Assembly: GCA_949126835.1 (NCBI GenBank)
Contig: OX421500.1
Coordinates: 33,355,141-33,419,140 of the forward strand
Direction: 5' to 3'
DNA: 64,000 bases
DNA from: Anisus vortex
Taxonomy: Eukaryota > Mollusca > Gastropoda > Planorbidae
In this document: positions 1-11,351 of the stretch, in pieces
Layout: every line of letters begins with the position of its first letter
Numbering within the stretch: the stretch's first letter is position 1
The notes under the pieces: model-generated
Databases searched by the model: none
What the model saw: the letters and a program-made list of their open reading frames with translations, nothing else
Told to the model about the DNA's origin: nothing
Made by a program: the position numbers and the translations under genes

Positions 1-1380
1 TATCTACACCAATGTCAACAAGGTCATAATAATAAACGTCTGGTCATAAAAAGCCAGACGAAGGAATGTTGTTTGTTCACAATTAATTGGTTTGACTGGC
101 TGCTAACGTCATTCGAGACAGACTGGTGTAAGAATTGTTATGCTATAATTGGTTATAAATGCAAAACAAATTCTGAATTTGTAATTAACTGGAAGTAATT
201 AGCATTTAATGCAGACCAAATGCTGATACATTACTACAAGCAGTATTTCTTCTTCTTCTACATTGTAATGTGGAGACCCCGTTATACCCGAGAAAAAAGT
301 CCACAGTGTAAGGATACGTTGATTTGTCAATGCTCTGGAATCAAAAGTGTGCATTACTACTTATAATATTTATAACGTACAGCAAGAGTTTTAAGTTTAA
401 GCCGACGGACTAAGTTTAATTTGCTAGTCCAACCCTTCAGGGATGACTTGAAAGTCGGCACAGAAGGGGCAGTGATGGAGGCTTGGTCTCACTGATTTAT
501 CTTCCCATTTCTTTAAATTATAATAATTTCCTATTTCCCTAAGATTCTACTATTTTTATCAATTTTTTTCATGTCATGCTCAGGAACTATATTTTTTAAA
601 TGAATTTCAACGTGATGAAAAAGTATAGTACAAAAACCAATACCTTTTGTCAATGGTTAAAAAAAAAATCACAAGGTTGGAGAAGCTAATGTGCACGTAA
701 GTTTGGGAAACGGAAAGGAAATGGAGGGAAGGGGGCAAACATTGTGTAGGGCTCTAACAGGGGCAAGTGGTATGAAAATCACACCTTTTTTTTTCTTACG
801 TAACATACGAATGGTCCTTAAAGTAACAAAAAATATAAGGGAAGTAACCGTCTTTGTATCATACCATTGACATATCCTATATATCCAATGTTCTATTAGT
901 AGTATCAGAGTGGTTTTGATCTTCTGTTTTATTTAAATCCAATAACGTAAACACTAACTAGAAATGAGATTAAGATATATTTGTTTCTTTAAAAAAAAAA
1001 CGTTTAAACGATACTCAGCATTAAGAATATTTAAAAACTCATTCGTTTATTTTATTGTGAACATTTTATTTTGCATGTAAAAATGTAGCCTATCTAATGA
1101 TAAAAGAAGTTTTACATTTAAAATAAAAAATTTTTTAGGCATAACTATTTTTACAATGTTAACAGTGTAAAAAAAAGAAACATAACAAAGAGTTACATTT
1201 GTTTAATAAATATTTAGGTTTGTGTTCAACAGTGACAGGTTAATTTCAAGGTAAATAAAAGTTGACTTATCATTTTATGAACAATAATTGTGTTGATTGT
1301 AGAAATTTTCTTTATATACTATTTTTACTTTATAGTATATACTTTATATACTATTGGTTTTACATTTAGAAACAAAAAGA
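1..1380. other. No gene seen; AT-rich left edge
   Basis: No open frame of note and no recognisable protein similarity on either strand. A moderately GC-rich stretch near 250-490 may be an old repeat fragment, but I could not assign it. The rest is AT-rich with homopolymer runs. Confidence 0.5.
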
Positions 1381-1668
1381 AAAGACTTCTGATCGACGGA
1401 GAGAGACAGATTATTACAAACTATTAGATATATTTAAAGAGAGAAAGAAAGAGAGAAAGAAAGAGATGAAAAGAAAATAAGAAAAAAATAAAGACTAGAG
1501 AAAGACATTGGAGAAAGGGGATTGATACAAAGACTGATAAAGGGATAGATAGATAGATATAAATATAGATAAACAGATATATATGTAAGTAAGATAGATA
1601 TAACTACTTATAGATAGGTAGGTAGATTGATAGATAGACTAGGCGACAAACAACTGAAAAACTGACAC

Positions 1669-1723
<55 letters not shown>

Positions 1724-1765
1724 TACAAAGAGACAGACAAATAGATAGATACATAGATACATTCA
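1381..1765. repeat. GA-rich and GATA microsatellite tract
   Basis: Purine-rich GA/GAAA sequence (about 1390-1530) grades into (GATA)n. The longest uninterrupted GATA run is near 1670-1720, and degenerate copies continue to about 1760. Confidence 0.9.
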
Positions 1766-1889
1766 AAGATAGATAGGTTTAGACATATACAGATAGAAAG
1801 CTAATATGACAGATATAAAGATAATTAGATGGATAAGTAATTTGTCAGATATTTTCCAAACAATTCTATAAAGTTCACCATTCTAGTTT

Positions 1890-2102
1890 AGTTTTGGCAT
1901 CTCTGGTCCCTTACATCAGTCTATTCAAGACTTTCTAATAGGTAGAGAACAAAATGTAAAAATTAATGGCTATCAATCATCATCAATAACAGTAAACTCG
2001 AGTGTTCCACACGGAATTGTTTTAGGGTCCCTACTATTTCAGAGTCATATTAGTGACTTACCCCATTGCATCAACACGGGAACTATAGTGTGTTTTTTTG
2101 TG
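1890..2102 (+). pseudogene. LINE reverse transcriptase relic, first part
   Basis: Translation on the plus strand gives a degraded reverse-transcriptase block: a segment like SSVPHGIVLGSLLF followed by ISDLPHCI. This matches the 'VPQGSVLGPLLF..INDLP' region of Jockey/CR1-type non-LTR retrotransposons (family knowledge). The frame then runs into unrelated DNA at about 2103 and resumes near 2560, so the relic is split by an insertion. Confidence 0.7.
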
Positions 2103-2558
2103 CAGAAAATTTTATAATTTACAGAACAGTGTTGATCGTCTCTCATTTCCAAGGAGGATCACATCCCCCAATAGCTTTGTGGCTTCTCTGGTGGCCTATT
2201 AGGCCCATATGAGCCCTGTTGGTCTTTTCGCAAGTATCGCACACAAATGATGCGTCTGTGGGATTTCGGAGCGCTTTGCAAGTTTGCTTATCTTTTCTTT
2301 TTAAACATTTTGTTCAGCCCTGGAAGTTCTGTTTATTTCTAACAATTGTGCTACAGACAATATAGCTTTTCGCTACTTGCTTTGGTCGGCTGCTATTGTT
2401 TTCCATCTGTCTGAGTCTAAGTCGGCGTTCCTTTTTGGTTAATTTCAAACCGTTCTAAAATCTTTTTTCTTTGGCCGCCGGTTCTTCTTTTACTTCGTAC
2501 CAGCTCGCCAAAACAGAAGCTTCTTTGGCAATCTATAATCTGGCATTCTTACTAAATT
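2103..2558 (-). pseudogene. Inserted fragment with a C2H2-finger-like segment
   Basis: On the minus strand, about 2270-2140, the translation contains CDTCEKTNRAHMGLIGHQRS, a C2H2 zinc-finger pattern (C-x2-C...H-x3-H). Similar single fingers occur at the C-termini of many molluscan LINE proteins (recollection, not checked). The surrounding 450 bp interrupts the plus-strand LINE relic, so this is probably a second, nested retroelement fragment in opposite orientation. Confidence 0.5.
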
Positions 2559-3240
2559 ACTAACAGAACAATAAAGACAGAAAAAGATAGCGAACTCTTA
2601 CAAAAAGACCTAGATAGATTACAAAAATGGGAATCTAACTGGAGTATGTCATTTTTTTTTCAGAAAAGTGCCAACTGTAAGATTATTCAAAATAAAGAAA
2701 CGAATAATTAATTACAAACTTCTTCAAAGAAAAAACTAACCCAAAATAAAAATGCAAAGTACTTGGAAGTCATATTTAATCCACATATCGATGAAGTAAT
2801 TCAAAAAATCAAACAAAACATTAGGCTTCATACAAAGGAACATTTACAAATGTAATAAGAACATAACACTAAAATTATATCACACATTTTTTAGGCCTAT
2901 ACTAGAATATGCATCATCTGTATGGACCCCATCAACTAAAGAAAGCAAAAAAATAGAACAAATTCAGAAATATTCATAGCTAACAAGAGTAATATCAATA
3001 GTTAAATTAATAAACCTATAAATACTAGAGGACAGAATGGCAAAGAGTAAAGTAGTAATAATACATAAAGGCACTAAATTCTAACTTATAAATACAATAC
3101 AATAACAATCTGTTACAATGCTTAGATAAAAAATGGGACAAAAACACTTTCCTTATTCCTTATGCGAGAATAAAATGCATGTAAGAACTCTTTCTTTCCG
3201 AGTGACATGCGCAAATTGGTGGGTTGCCTGACCAACCGTA
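2559..3240 (+). pseudogene. LINE reverse transcriptase relic, C-terminal part and 3' end
   Basis: The frame resumes with a block like LQKDLDRLQKWESNW and, after stops, RPILEYASSVWTPSTKESKK near 2895-2955. This is the conserved C-terminal region of Jockey/CR1-type reverse transcriptases. Several in-frame stops show it is dead. The final segment (about 3150-3235) is related to pieces at 32.2, 48.3 and 53.3 kb, which are therefore copies of the same LINE family. Confidence 0.75.
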
Positions 3241-3355
3241 GATGCAATAATCTTCTTTATAGAAGGAGCGTCTGTGATATATAAGATATTATAAGAACCC
3301 TCCTTTGTTACAAAGACAAATTGTATTGGGTCCTATACAGGTCAGTGCAGCTTAC

Positions 3356-3821
3356 TGTCTAGTTTCATTGGTTCATTTAACACGTTCAATGACAGCAGAG
3401 CAAGTTTCATTGGTTCATTTAACAAGTTCAATGACAGCAGGGCAAGTTTCATTGGTTCATTTAACACGTTCAATGACAGCAGAGCAAGTGTCATTGGTTT
3501 ATTTAACAAGTTCAATGACAACAGAGCAAGTTTCATTGGTTTATTTAACAAGTTCAATGACAGCAGAGCAAGTTTCATTGGTTCATTTAACAAGTTCAAT
3601 GACAACAGAACATGTTTCATTGGTTCACTTAACAAGTTCCATGACAACAGAGCAAGTTTCATTGGTTCATTTAACAAGTTCAATGACAACAGAGCAAGTT
3701 TCATTGGTTCATTTAACAAGTTCAATGACAACAGAGCAAGTTTCATTGGTTCACTTAACAAGTTCAATGACAACAGGACATGTTTCATTGGTTCATTTAA
3801 CAAGTTCAATGACAACAGATC
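3356..3821. repeat. 42-bp minisatellite, about 11 units, at the 3' end of gene A1
   Basis: Units of 42 bp (core GTTTCATTGGTTCATTTAAC) repeat about eleven times with a few substitutions. The unit length is a multiple of three and lacks stops in some frames, giving long spurious repeat ORFs on both strands. The right-most unit overlaps the last codons and stop of gene A1 (stop at 3793-3795). Read in the A1 frame, each unit repeats the A1 C-terminal residues SVVIELVK followed by a stop codon. Confidence 0.95.
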
Positions 3822-4881
3822 GACTTTTTTCCATCTTTCTAAAAAGATGGCCGTCTCTGATTTTGTAGACGATTATGAAACCAACAAACAAGACGGCTGC
3901 CAGCATAACGCCAGCCACGATGAGGCTGACCGCCAGATAGGACAACCCTCCAGTCTTGGACCTGCTCATCGGCTCTACGGTCAGGGGTGCGACACACATG
4001 GTGAAGCATTTGACGACCATGATCTTGCCGTCCTCTTTGTCCAGCGTGACGTCCACATACTCGGTCATCGCCCGGCGGGTCAGCGCCTTGTACCCGATGC
4101 ACGGCGCCCGGACTGTAGCGGTGCATATGTTCCCCAGGGTGCAGAAGGAGGGGTTGACGCAGCTGACCCGCTGGGTGGTCTTGGTCATGGTGCAGCGCAC
4201 GGCGCCAGAGGTTTTGTTGGTCAGCCCCATGCTGTCGTCGATAACTTTGGTGACGCCCTCGCTGGGGCTGATTCGCACCGTGAACCTGTTCCCTTCATAC
4301 TGGCACATCAAACCATACAACCTGCAGGTTTGAATGTAGAAAAGAAAGTTTTCATCAAAAGTGTATTCATACTTTATTAATCATTATCAAATTTTTCAGG
4401 ATTTTTTAAAGGTCCACACAAAATACTTTATTTTACTAATTACTATCATTGTAACTAGACAATCAAGCTAACAAGACAATTTAATTTAATAACATGCAGA
4501 ATATTTTTTTAAATAAAATAGTTTAGTTCATTTAGAAGACTGGAATTTTCTTCAAGTGGAGCTAGTTACCATTCATTAGTTCGGACAAAAAAAAGTAAAA
4601 GGCGGCTAGGAATTGTTTTGGCTACCCTACTGCCGTGTCCAAGGAATAAACACCGTGAACTCTGCTATACTAGAGCCCTCTAGTCTGTAAATGATACTTA
4701 ACGTTAAAACAAAGAAAATTACATACAAGTGGTCAAGTTCCTCGTCCAGATGGACGTCAAATGTTTCTGGCGTTCTTCCTGGATAGTCCGGCGACACGAA
4801 GTGAAAGTTGAGCTGTGGCAGTGACTGTCCATAGGAGATGACCAGGTTAGAGAAGACCAGCAGTAGCAGAAATAGTACCAT
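3793..4881 (-). CDS. Gene A1: secreted-type single-pass membrane protein, 8-Cys family
   Basis: Two exons on the minus strand. Exon 1, 4881-4727, holds the start and a signal peptide with hydrophobic core VLFLLLLVF. Exon 2, 4321-3793, runs to the stop. Borders are GT (CACTT|GTATGT) and AG (CCTGCAG|G), phase 2; the product is 227 aa. After the signal comes SLPQLNFHF, shared exactly with A2. The ectodomain has cysteines at about residues 58, 95, 106, 112, 118, 126, 157 and 161. A membrane helix spans about 179-204, followed by YKIRD and a 20-residue basic tail. The last eight codons lie in the adjoining 42-bp minisatellite. I recognise no named domain. The tandem setting and layout suggest a cell-surface recognition protein (inference). 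The splice model comes from sequence only; an upstream non-coding exon is likely because a good acceptor (CATAACAACAG) lies just before the start. Confidence 0.82.
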
Positions 4882-5894
4882 GACACGCTTTGTGAATCTG
4901 TTGTTATGAGAAAGGAAAACAGGGTCATATGTCTTTAGATAGAGAAAATTGATATTTGTTCAACGGTTTACCACAAAATAGGCTCCAACTTTATATTGAA
5001 TTTATAGATGTTTTGAAAGCACAACTTTATTAAATTGCTCCTTCCACTAAGTCTCTTAGCCACCTTATCATCTACCAATACTTGATATTTTCCACTTTTT
5101 TTTCTATTCTCTGCATACTGATAGAGTTTCTATGTTTGGCATTCAGTGAACCGTATATATCTTTACATCTTGACGATTATGTTTCACAAACTTAGTTTCA
5201 ACGCTATAGTCTGTTGTCTATTACAAAATAACTAGGCGTTGTACTAAAACTGTGTTGATTTTAAAAATAGAAATGCATTAACTACAAAATTGCCCAATCA
5301 TTTTTATTTATACAAATATATTAACTTTTTTTCCCCTATACTTCTCTTTTCTACACACAATGTTTACATGCATAATAGAAACATTCAAAACAACATTGGA
5401 AAAAATCAGAAGTTATATTTGTGCGTAAAATAGAAGATTTATAAGTAATCAATGACTTGGACAACTTATCAGTAAAGGTCGAATGTAACTTCAAAAAACA
5501 CTGTTAGATCACGTGAACACAAAAGATGTACACATGACTTTGGTTTTTATTTACCGTATCCGATTCAATAAACGATTAAAATGCTAAAAACGAACGTTAC
5601 TAGATATTAATCTTTTCATTAAACTTATTCATAAACCTACAAATAATATTTTAGCTTAATATTTGTATCGTCGATCATTAAATGGTAGTCTATGCACTTA
5701 ATACATTAGTCCATTATGTGTAAACTTATAATATTATGTTATTTTATGTGAATTATTGTTGTTGTTTTTTTGTGGTTTAACTATGTTGAAATAAAAAAAC
5801 ACATTTTTTTGCTTTATTTTCAAGAACTTCTACATAACGCAATGAGAAAGCATTTTTGTTGTTGTTGTTGTTTTTTACGAAGAAGTTCCCAATG
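4882..5894. other. Upstream of gene A1, no gene seen
   Basis: AT-rich sequence that probably contains the A1 promoter and possibly a leader exon; no diagnostic element could be picked out by eye. Confidence 0.4.
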
Positions 5895-5902
5895 ATCTAT
5901 AT

Positions 5903-7720
5903 CAGGGGTTGGCAACCTAAGTCTCGCGTGCCAGACTTGGCACGCAGAACAATTTTCAGTGGCGCTAGAGAGACGTCCAAGAAGATTTTTTAATGCAAGT
6001 CAAAACAACGTGCGCCAGCATAATTAATTGGTGTTGCGTGGCGAATACACGGGAATCACACTGGACGTCGACTGTCTTAGTTCAGGGATGTTGGTGTGCA
6101 AAAATCTCATCATTGGACTTGAGATCGATATGTATCTTGATAAACAAAAATTTCAATATTGAATGAGTAGAACTGTTGAAGCCGATGTTTCTGAATGACT
6201 TGGCGACACATTTCAGTGAGTTGAACTTGCATTCACAAGGACGGGTCGAAAATCACCTAAAGTGTTGGTCCACTGGAATGGATTTGCATTGAAACTGGAT
6301 ATATCTTGCCGTGAAATCAATTTCAAAACAATGAACTATTTCCCTAATTTAAGGCATATTAAGATAGGTAGATGGACTTTTTCAGATGTACAATAAAGCA
6401 CTGAATGCGGAGTTTAATAAACAAAGGCAAGACTTTCAAATTCATGGACTCATGTTTCCATACCACATTAAGCCTTACTAGCTTGATCTTACTAAAAACT
6501 ACTTTGATCTGGATCTTTTTATAGTGGAGGGAAATTGGCATTTTTTCATTTTAAACATCCGAAAAATGGGCATCTAAATGTGACGATTTGCTAAAAATCT
6601 GAAAAGAATAGCTACGCAAGAAAGTAATCCGTTGTCAACTGCAAGGCATTCGCTCTACTTTCAGCTTTTGGTTTAATTTACACTGGTGAGCATATTTTAT
6701 CGCACCTCAAAGCTGTTTTAAGCATACCAAGAGGTCACTTAAACTTGACCACTCAGAAGTGACCAAATGTGTACCTGACATTGAACAATTAGAAAAGAGC
6801 ATTCAGGGAAAAGGCGCACATTAATTGATACAAGCTAATTACATTCAATAGAGTTTTTATGCTCATCTATCTTAATTAGACATAAATATAATCATTTCTT
6901 AAATAAATTTGTTTGTTTTATTGACGTAATAAATATAACATGCTTAAACTTTTGTAATTAATAATGTTAAAAAATAAATTAAAAAAATCCTTTATCTGAC
7001 TTTGATGATGCAGAAAAAGTTTATTTACAACGTAAATTAAGTTTATAAATCTAATTACAATATGGAAAAAATAGCATAATGCTGAATTTGTTTAAAGAAA
7101 TAAAAATTTAAAAGCATCACTAGATATTTTTTTAAATGTAACTCGTTTGGAATCACTAGCATCAAATTTGGAGAACTTCATTAAAGGGAGATAATTAACC
7201 CGTTTTCTTTGCGTTAATATTTATAATGTTACTTTTTTTTTTGTTTCCTTTAAAAATAATAAGTGGCTTACAATTTATAACTTTAAAATTATCAAACTAT
7301 AAAAGATGTTGAAAATTATATAAATATTATTATATGATTTAAAAAGTGTATATGTACGGCTCTAATGATTAAGAATTTATAGCTAGCAATAGAAGAATAT
7401 TTTGACAACTATTTTCAAATGTTGATACATTAACCATTAATATGTAAGTTGATCAATGAAATTGTGTATTATCTATGAACGGATTGAAAAAAAAATAAGC
7501 TAATAACATACTTGTTTATTAGTTTTTAAATATAAAACGCTTTTGTCTATAACGCTTCTTTTCTTTTGGTCTTGGTCTAAATAAATTGTCTTATAAAAAT
7601 AATATAAGATAAGATAAGAAATAAATTGTTGAGCAGTTTGACTTTCACGCTGTCGGCACGCTAAATGATTTATAAATCTAGTTAATAGGCACACTATAAG
7701 CAAATTGTTACCAACCCCTG
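5903..7720 (+). mobile_element. hAT DNA transposon relic, copy 1
   Basis: Starts CAGGGGTTGGCAACC and ends GTTACCAACCCCTG, a hAT-type terminal inverted repeat. It is flanked by an 8-bp target duplication with one mismatch (ATCTATAT at 5895-5902, ACCTATAT at 7721-7728). Inside, on the plus strand, are broken transposase pieces: FLNDLATHFSELNLH near 6195, KALNAEFNKQRQDFQIHGL near 6395, and FALLSAFGLIYTGEHILSHL near 6648, which resembles the C-terminal dimerisation region of hAT transposases. Stops and frameshifts are many, so the element is inactive. It lies between A1 and A2. Copy 2 at 14.5-16.2 kb is a relative in the opposite orientation. Confidence 0.85.
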
Positions 7721-7728
7721 ACCTATAT

Positions 7729-8640
7729 TATTGTATATTATCAATGTACCTTTAATCAAAAACTTAAGGTACGAAAACATTATTCAGAGTTCTTGGATTT
7801 ACAAAAAAACTTTGTCTTTGTCGTAAATCACATTACAAACTATAATAATATCATTGTAGCATAATATCAAATAATTGGATTATAACTTTTCCTCTATCAG
7901 TGTGTGGACACAAGGACGATGATCTCAAATTTAAATTTAGATTTTTGTTGAACCCCGGTAATAGAAAACAATACTATACTATATAGAACAGGAGTCTTTT
8001 CTTCATTGAGTCGTACAAGGAATTTCATACAACTAGGCTTGGCGGGTCTTGTTGAGGCCCGCGGGTCGCTTGTTGCACGCCTCTGATCTAGAAAATAAAT
8101 AATAATATAAAAAATAAAAAAAATATAACAGGGAAAAGTGACACTTACCTAATGAAGTAGTTACTTAAGACAAACGTGGACTTAGCTCCGTCCAACTTAG
8201 ACTTTTGTCAATCTTGTAGTAAAATATGTTACAGTGAAAACAAAACATAACCGATAAATGTGAATATAAAAGAAACTGCAAAGGTTAACTGATATTGTTT
8301 TAGTTGGCTAACATTTCCACCTGATCAGAGACGCGGCGAACAATTCCCCAGACAAATGTATTCAGTCTGTGTGGCCGACTTTAGTTTCAAGAAGAAAGGA
8401 GAAAACCTTATGTTTATAATATCAAATGAAATACGACAATTAGTCACGGAATAACAGACATTTGTCACGCACGTGGTGAATCAGCAAAAGAAATATTTTG
8501 ATAAAATATCTACAAATTGTATCATCAGATTACGGACGAATGTTTGATATGTAGCCTATAATTATATTCAGTGATGTACTGTTGATATGCAGAATCTACG
8601 GTGCGCTGTCTGGCGTATTTTGTAATAAAATAATAAGAAA
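7729..8640. other. No gene; a hAT-like end fragment
   Basis: AT-rich sequence. The GC-rich stretch at about 8040-8090, ending GTTGCACGCCTCTG, resembles the end of a Charlie-type hAT element, but I found no partner end. Confidence 0.4.
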
Positions 8641-8649
8641 TGGTGGAAA

Positions 8650-8825
8650 GGAAATGACGGGACAATGTTGACGAAATAGAGATGACGGGACAGAGATGAC
8701 GGGTAGAGATGACGGGGTAGAGATGACGGGATAGAGATGACGGGATAGAGATGACGGGATAGAGATGACGGGATAGAGATGACGGGATAGAGATGACGGG
8801 ATAGAGATGACGGGATAGAGATCTC
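8650..8825. repeat. 14-bp minisatellite (AGAGATGACGGGAT)n
   Basis: About twelve tandem copies, degenerate at the left and nearly perfect from 8725 to 8820. The reading frame across it (minus strand) is a repeat artefact, not a gene. Confidence 0.95.
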
Positions 8826-10362
8826 AGAAAAGATATGATGGAACTTATTTTGCGCGACAGTGATGATTGATCTGTTTTATTGGTTAACACTGAATGGTGT
8901 GTTATAATCGGTGCTTCAGGCTATAAGTGGCCAGGGAACTGGTAGCTTTCTCTCAAATATTAAAACTTGTTCTAAAACTTTGAATACTGATGATTTCGTT
9001 TTAGTAGAATAAATAATGTCATTAATATCACATTTTAGAACAGGCTACTAGCTAACGCCCCATCAAGGACCGGGTATACTCTGCTAGTTTGAAGTCAAAT
9101 GTTTATTCAATCCTTATTCTTTATTATTAGAGAAAGGGAGGGAGAACTCTTTGAAGCATATTATTTGTAACCGGCATTCTAGCGTAAGGCGGGACCAGTA
9201 AGGTAATCCAATATCCATTGATCTCTACTTAAAATTAGCCTCAGACAGAGCCCTTACAAGCTTATGTAGCGCCCCAATGCAAATGTTTCAGCGCCGCCCT
9301 TTGCAAACTGTAACTGCTTGTTAAGTGCTATATTTGCTATATTTAGACTACATTTGCCGCCCCCTTGGAAGTGCCGCCCCCGGGCATATGCCCCCCTCTG
9401 CCCTCCCCTATGGGAGGGCACTGGCCTCAGAGGTAATATCCAATAATTGCTTCTGAGGAATTTCCAATCAAATCTCACAGTACAATAGTTTAAATGGTAA
9501 GCAGAGATACCAAACCCTGGTCCCACATTCGGGGCACGAAGACAGGTTGTTTTGGAAAGGGGGTGGCTGAAATTCACCACACATGCAACAATCTATGCAC
9601 AGTTATTATGCTGGAGCTAATGTGGAATTTTAGTCGTAAACAATACTAAATATTAAACTGGGCATAGGACGTGCAACATATTTCTTTCGCAGACCACCAT
9701 ACAATCATTATGTAGCATTCAATCTTACGTGAAAAGACTTCAACAAAAAATATTTTTATTCCCAGTTTTCTGGTAGAAAATTTCAATTATCTTTTTATTC
9801 TTTATTATTGTTTTTTTTTAATATTTCGTATCAATCATTATATTATGTAACAGTACAACCAAAACTAAATCACAAGCCAAAGTGTACAGACACACGTTAT
9901 TAGTCTTAAAAAATTTAATTAGAAATAAAATAACATTAGTAAAAAAAGAGAACTAGATAAAATACATGTTTTTTAATATGGACAATGAACTTAAAATGTG
10001 TATTCTGTAATACGATAATTGCTGTCTAAAGGCCTACACATTGTTAGGTTATTTTATTGTGATGTTGTTATGAATAATACTGTTTTGAATTGTCTTCTCT
10101 TTTACTAGCACGTTTTACAAATTTACTTAATGTCTCTCTCTCTCTCCTCTCTTTTTTTCTCTCTGCATGTATGTATATGTAAATATACATATAATTTATG
10201 AGTATAAATATAAAAGGTTACCGAACTCTATGCATCAAACAGGTGAAATTTATTTAATGCATTTTAAAATATATCCTAATACAAATCCAATGTTTAAACA
10301 GTTGTAACAGTAAATCATAATTTCCCTTTATGCATGTATCCATAAAATATATATACTAGACT
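8826..10362. other. No gene; GC-rich repeat fragment at 9215-9600
   Basis: The stretch 9240-9430 is strikingly GC-rich for this window, with runs such as GCCGCCCCCGGG. A 108-codon minus-strand frame across it has the low-complexity, Gly/Arg-rich look of a translated repeat rather than a protein. The remainder is AT-rich, with a short CT microsatellite at 10135-10162. Confidence 0.45.
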
Positions 10363-10495
10363 TTAGTTGGGATAAAGTAAAGGCGGCTGGGCTTTGTGCC
10401 GACCACACAATCCCTTGGCATGCCGTGGCCATAGAAAATGGCGTATGCTGCTTCACTATCCACATGGATCAATTTGGTCTGACGGGATACTTAAG
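10363..10495 (+). mobile_element. SINE fragment, 5'-truncated
   Basis: Matches the body and tail of the full-length SINE at 26470-26747: the shared TAAAGTAAAGGCGGCTGGGC, then GGCCACACAATC-like and GGATCAATTTGGTCTGACGG segments. The tRNA-like head is missing. Confidence 0.8.
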
Positions 10496-11351
10496 TTAGA
10501 TGCATTAAGAACTGATAGCCTAAGCTGATGGTCCAAAACCATATAAGTAATTAAAAATACAAACAATAATAAACATAGAATTGAATTGTATTTATTACAA
10601 TTAAACAAAACTTACAGTAAGTTAACGACATTATTAATACTCTTCCACTTTATATTCAAGTTTTCCTCCTACTTTTGTTCAAATTGCTAGTTCCTTGTTA
10701 ATATTGTTTTCGTAATCTAATGTGGGGCCTTTTTTTTTTTAATCATTTTTTAGCTGCACCATATGGGCTATGGGGCATGGTAAAATAAATGTGGTCTTGG
10801 AGTCTTATTTTCCTTAATGACCAACCAAGCCCTGGCCAGCCCTATCCCTTGTATACATTTATCAATATGCTCATTGACAAACACCCAGATAAAATATATA
10901 ATGAATAATTTGTAAAATTCTAGCTTAAACTTAGATTAGACACATTTCCATTTAAAGTATAATAAAATAACTCATTTAATAAGCATATTACTTATTAGCA
11001 TTGCAGTGGCCACACAAGCTCACTCACTTAATCTTTCTAATATTACGGCCACAAGAGTGTGATGATTTTAAAACAAATTGCACTTTATTATATAAAAAAT
11101 TATATACTTTAATAGGTTTTTTATTTGGAATATTACCTAAACATACTTGATAAAGTATAATTTCTATTTCGATCTTGAATGTAGAATTTTATGCTTGCAT
11201 GAACCATAACGCTAAAGCCCAGCAACAGACTTGTAATCATTTGATAGACTACCAAAATGTTGACGTTGCCGATGCGTATGTATACAATATACATAATTAG
11301 AATAAAGAATGATAATATTATTTCCTTAATGAATAAACAGTTTATAATTGT
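10496..11351. other. No gene seen between the SINE and gene A2
   Basis: AT-rich sequence that includes the A2 3' flank (11351 leftward). I saw no convincing AATAAA signal close to the A2 stop on the minus strand. Confidence 0.4.

Noticed and set aside
3305..3868. 187-codon plus-strand frame with a 14-residue repeat, and its minus-strand partner
   Set aside because: Both are read-throughs of the 42-bp minisatellite, whose unit length is a multiple of three.
3847..4380. Plus-strand frames opposite gene A1, and similar ones opposite A2, A3 and A4
   Set aside because: Shadow frames in GC-rich coding exons; the minus-strand readings carry signal exons, splice sites, cysteine pattern and helices.
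9254..9580. 108-codon minus frame, Gly/Arg-rich
   Set aside because: Coincides with a GC-rich repeat fragment and has no recognisable domain.
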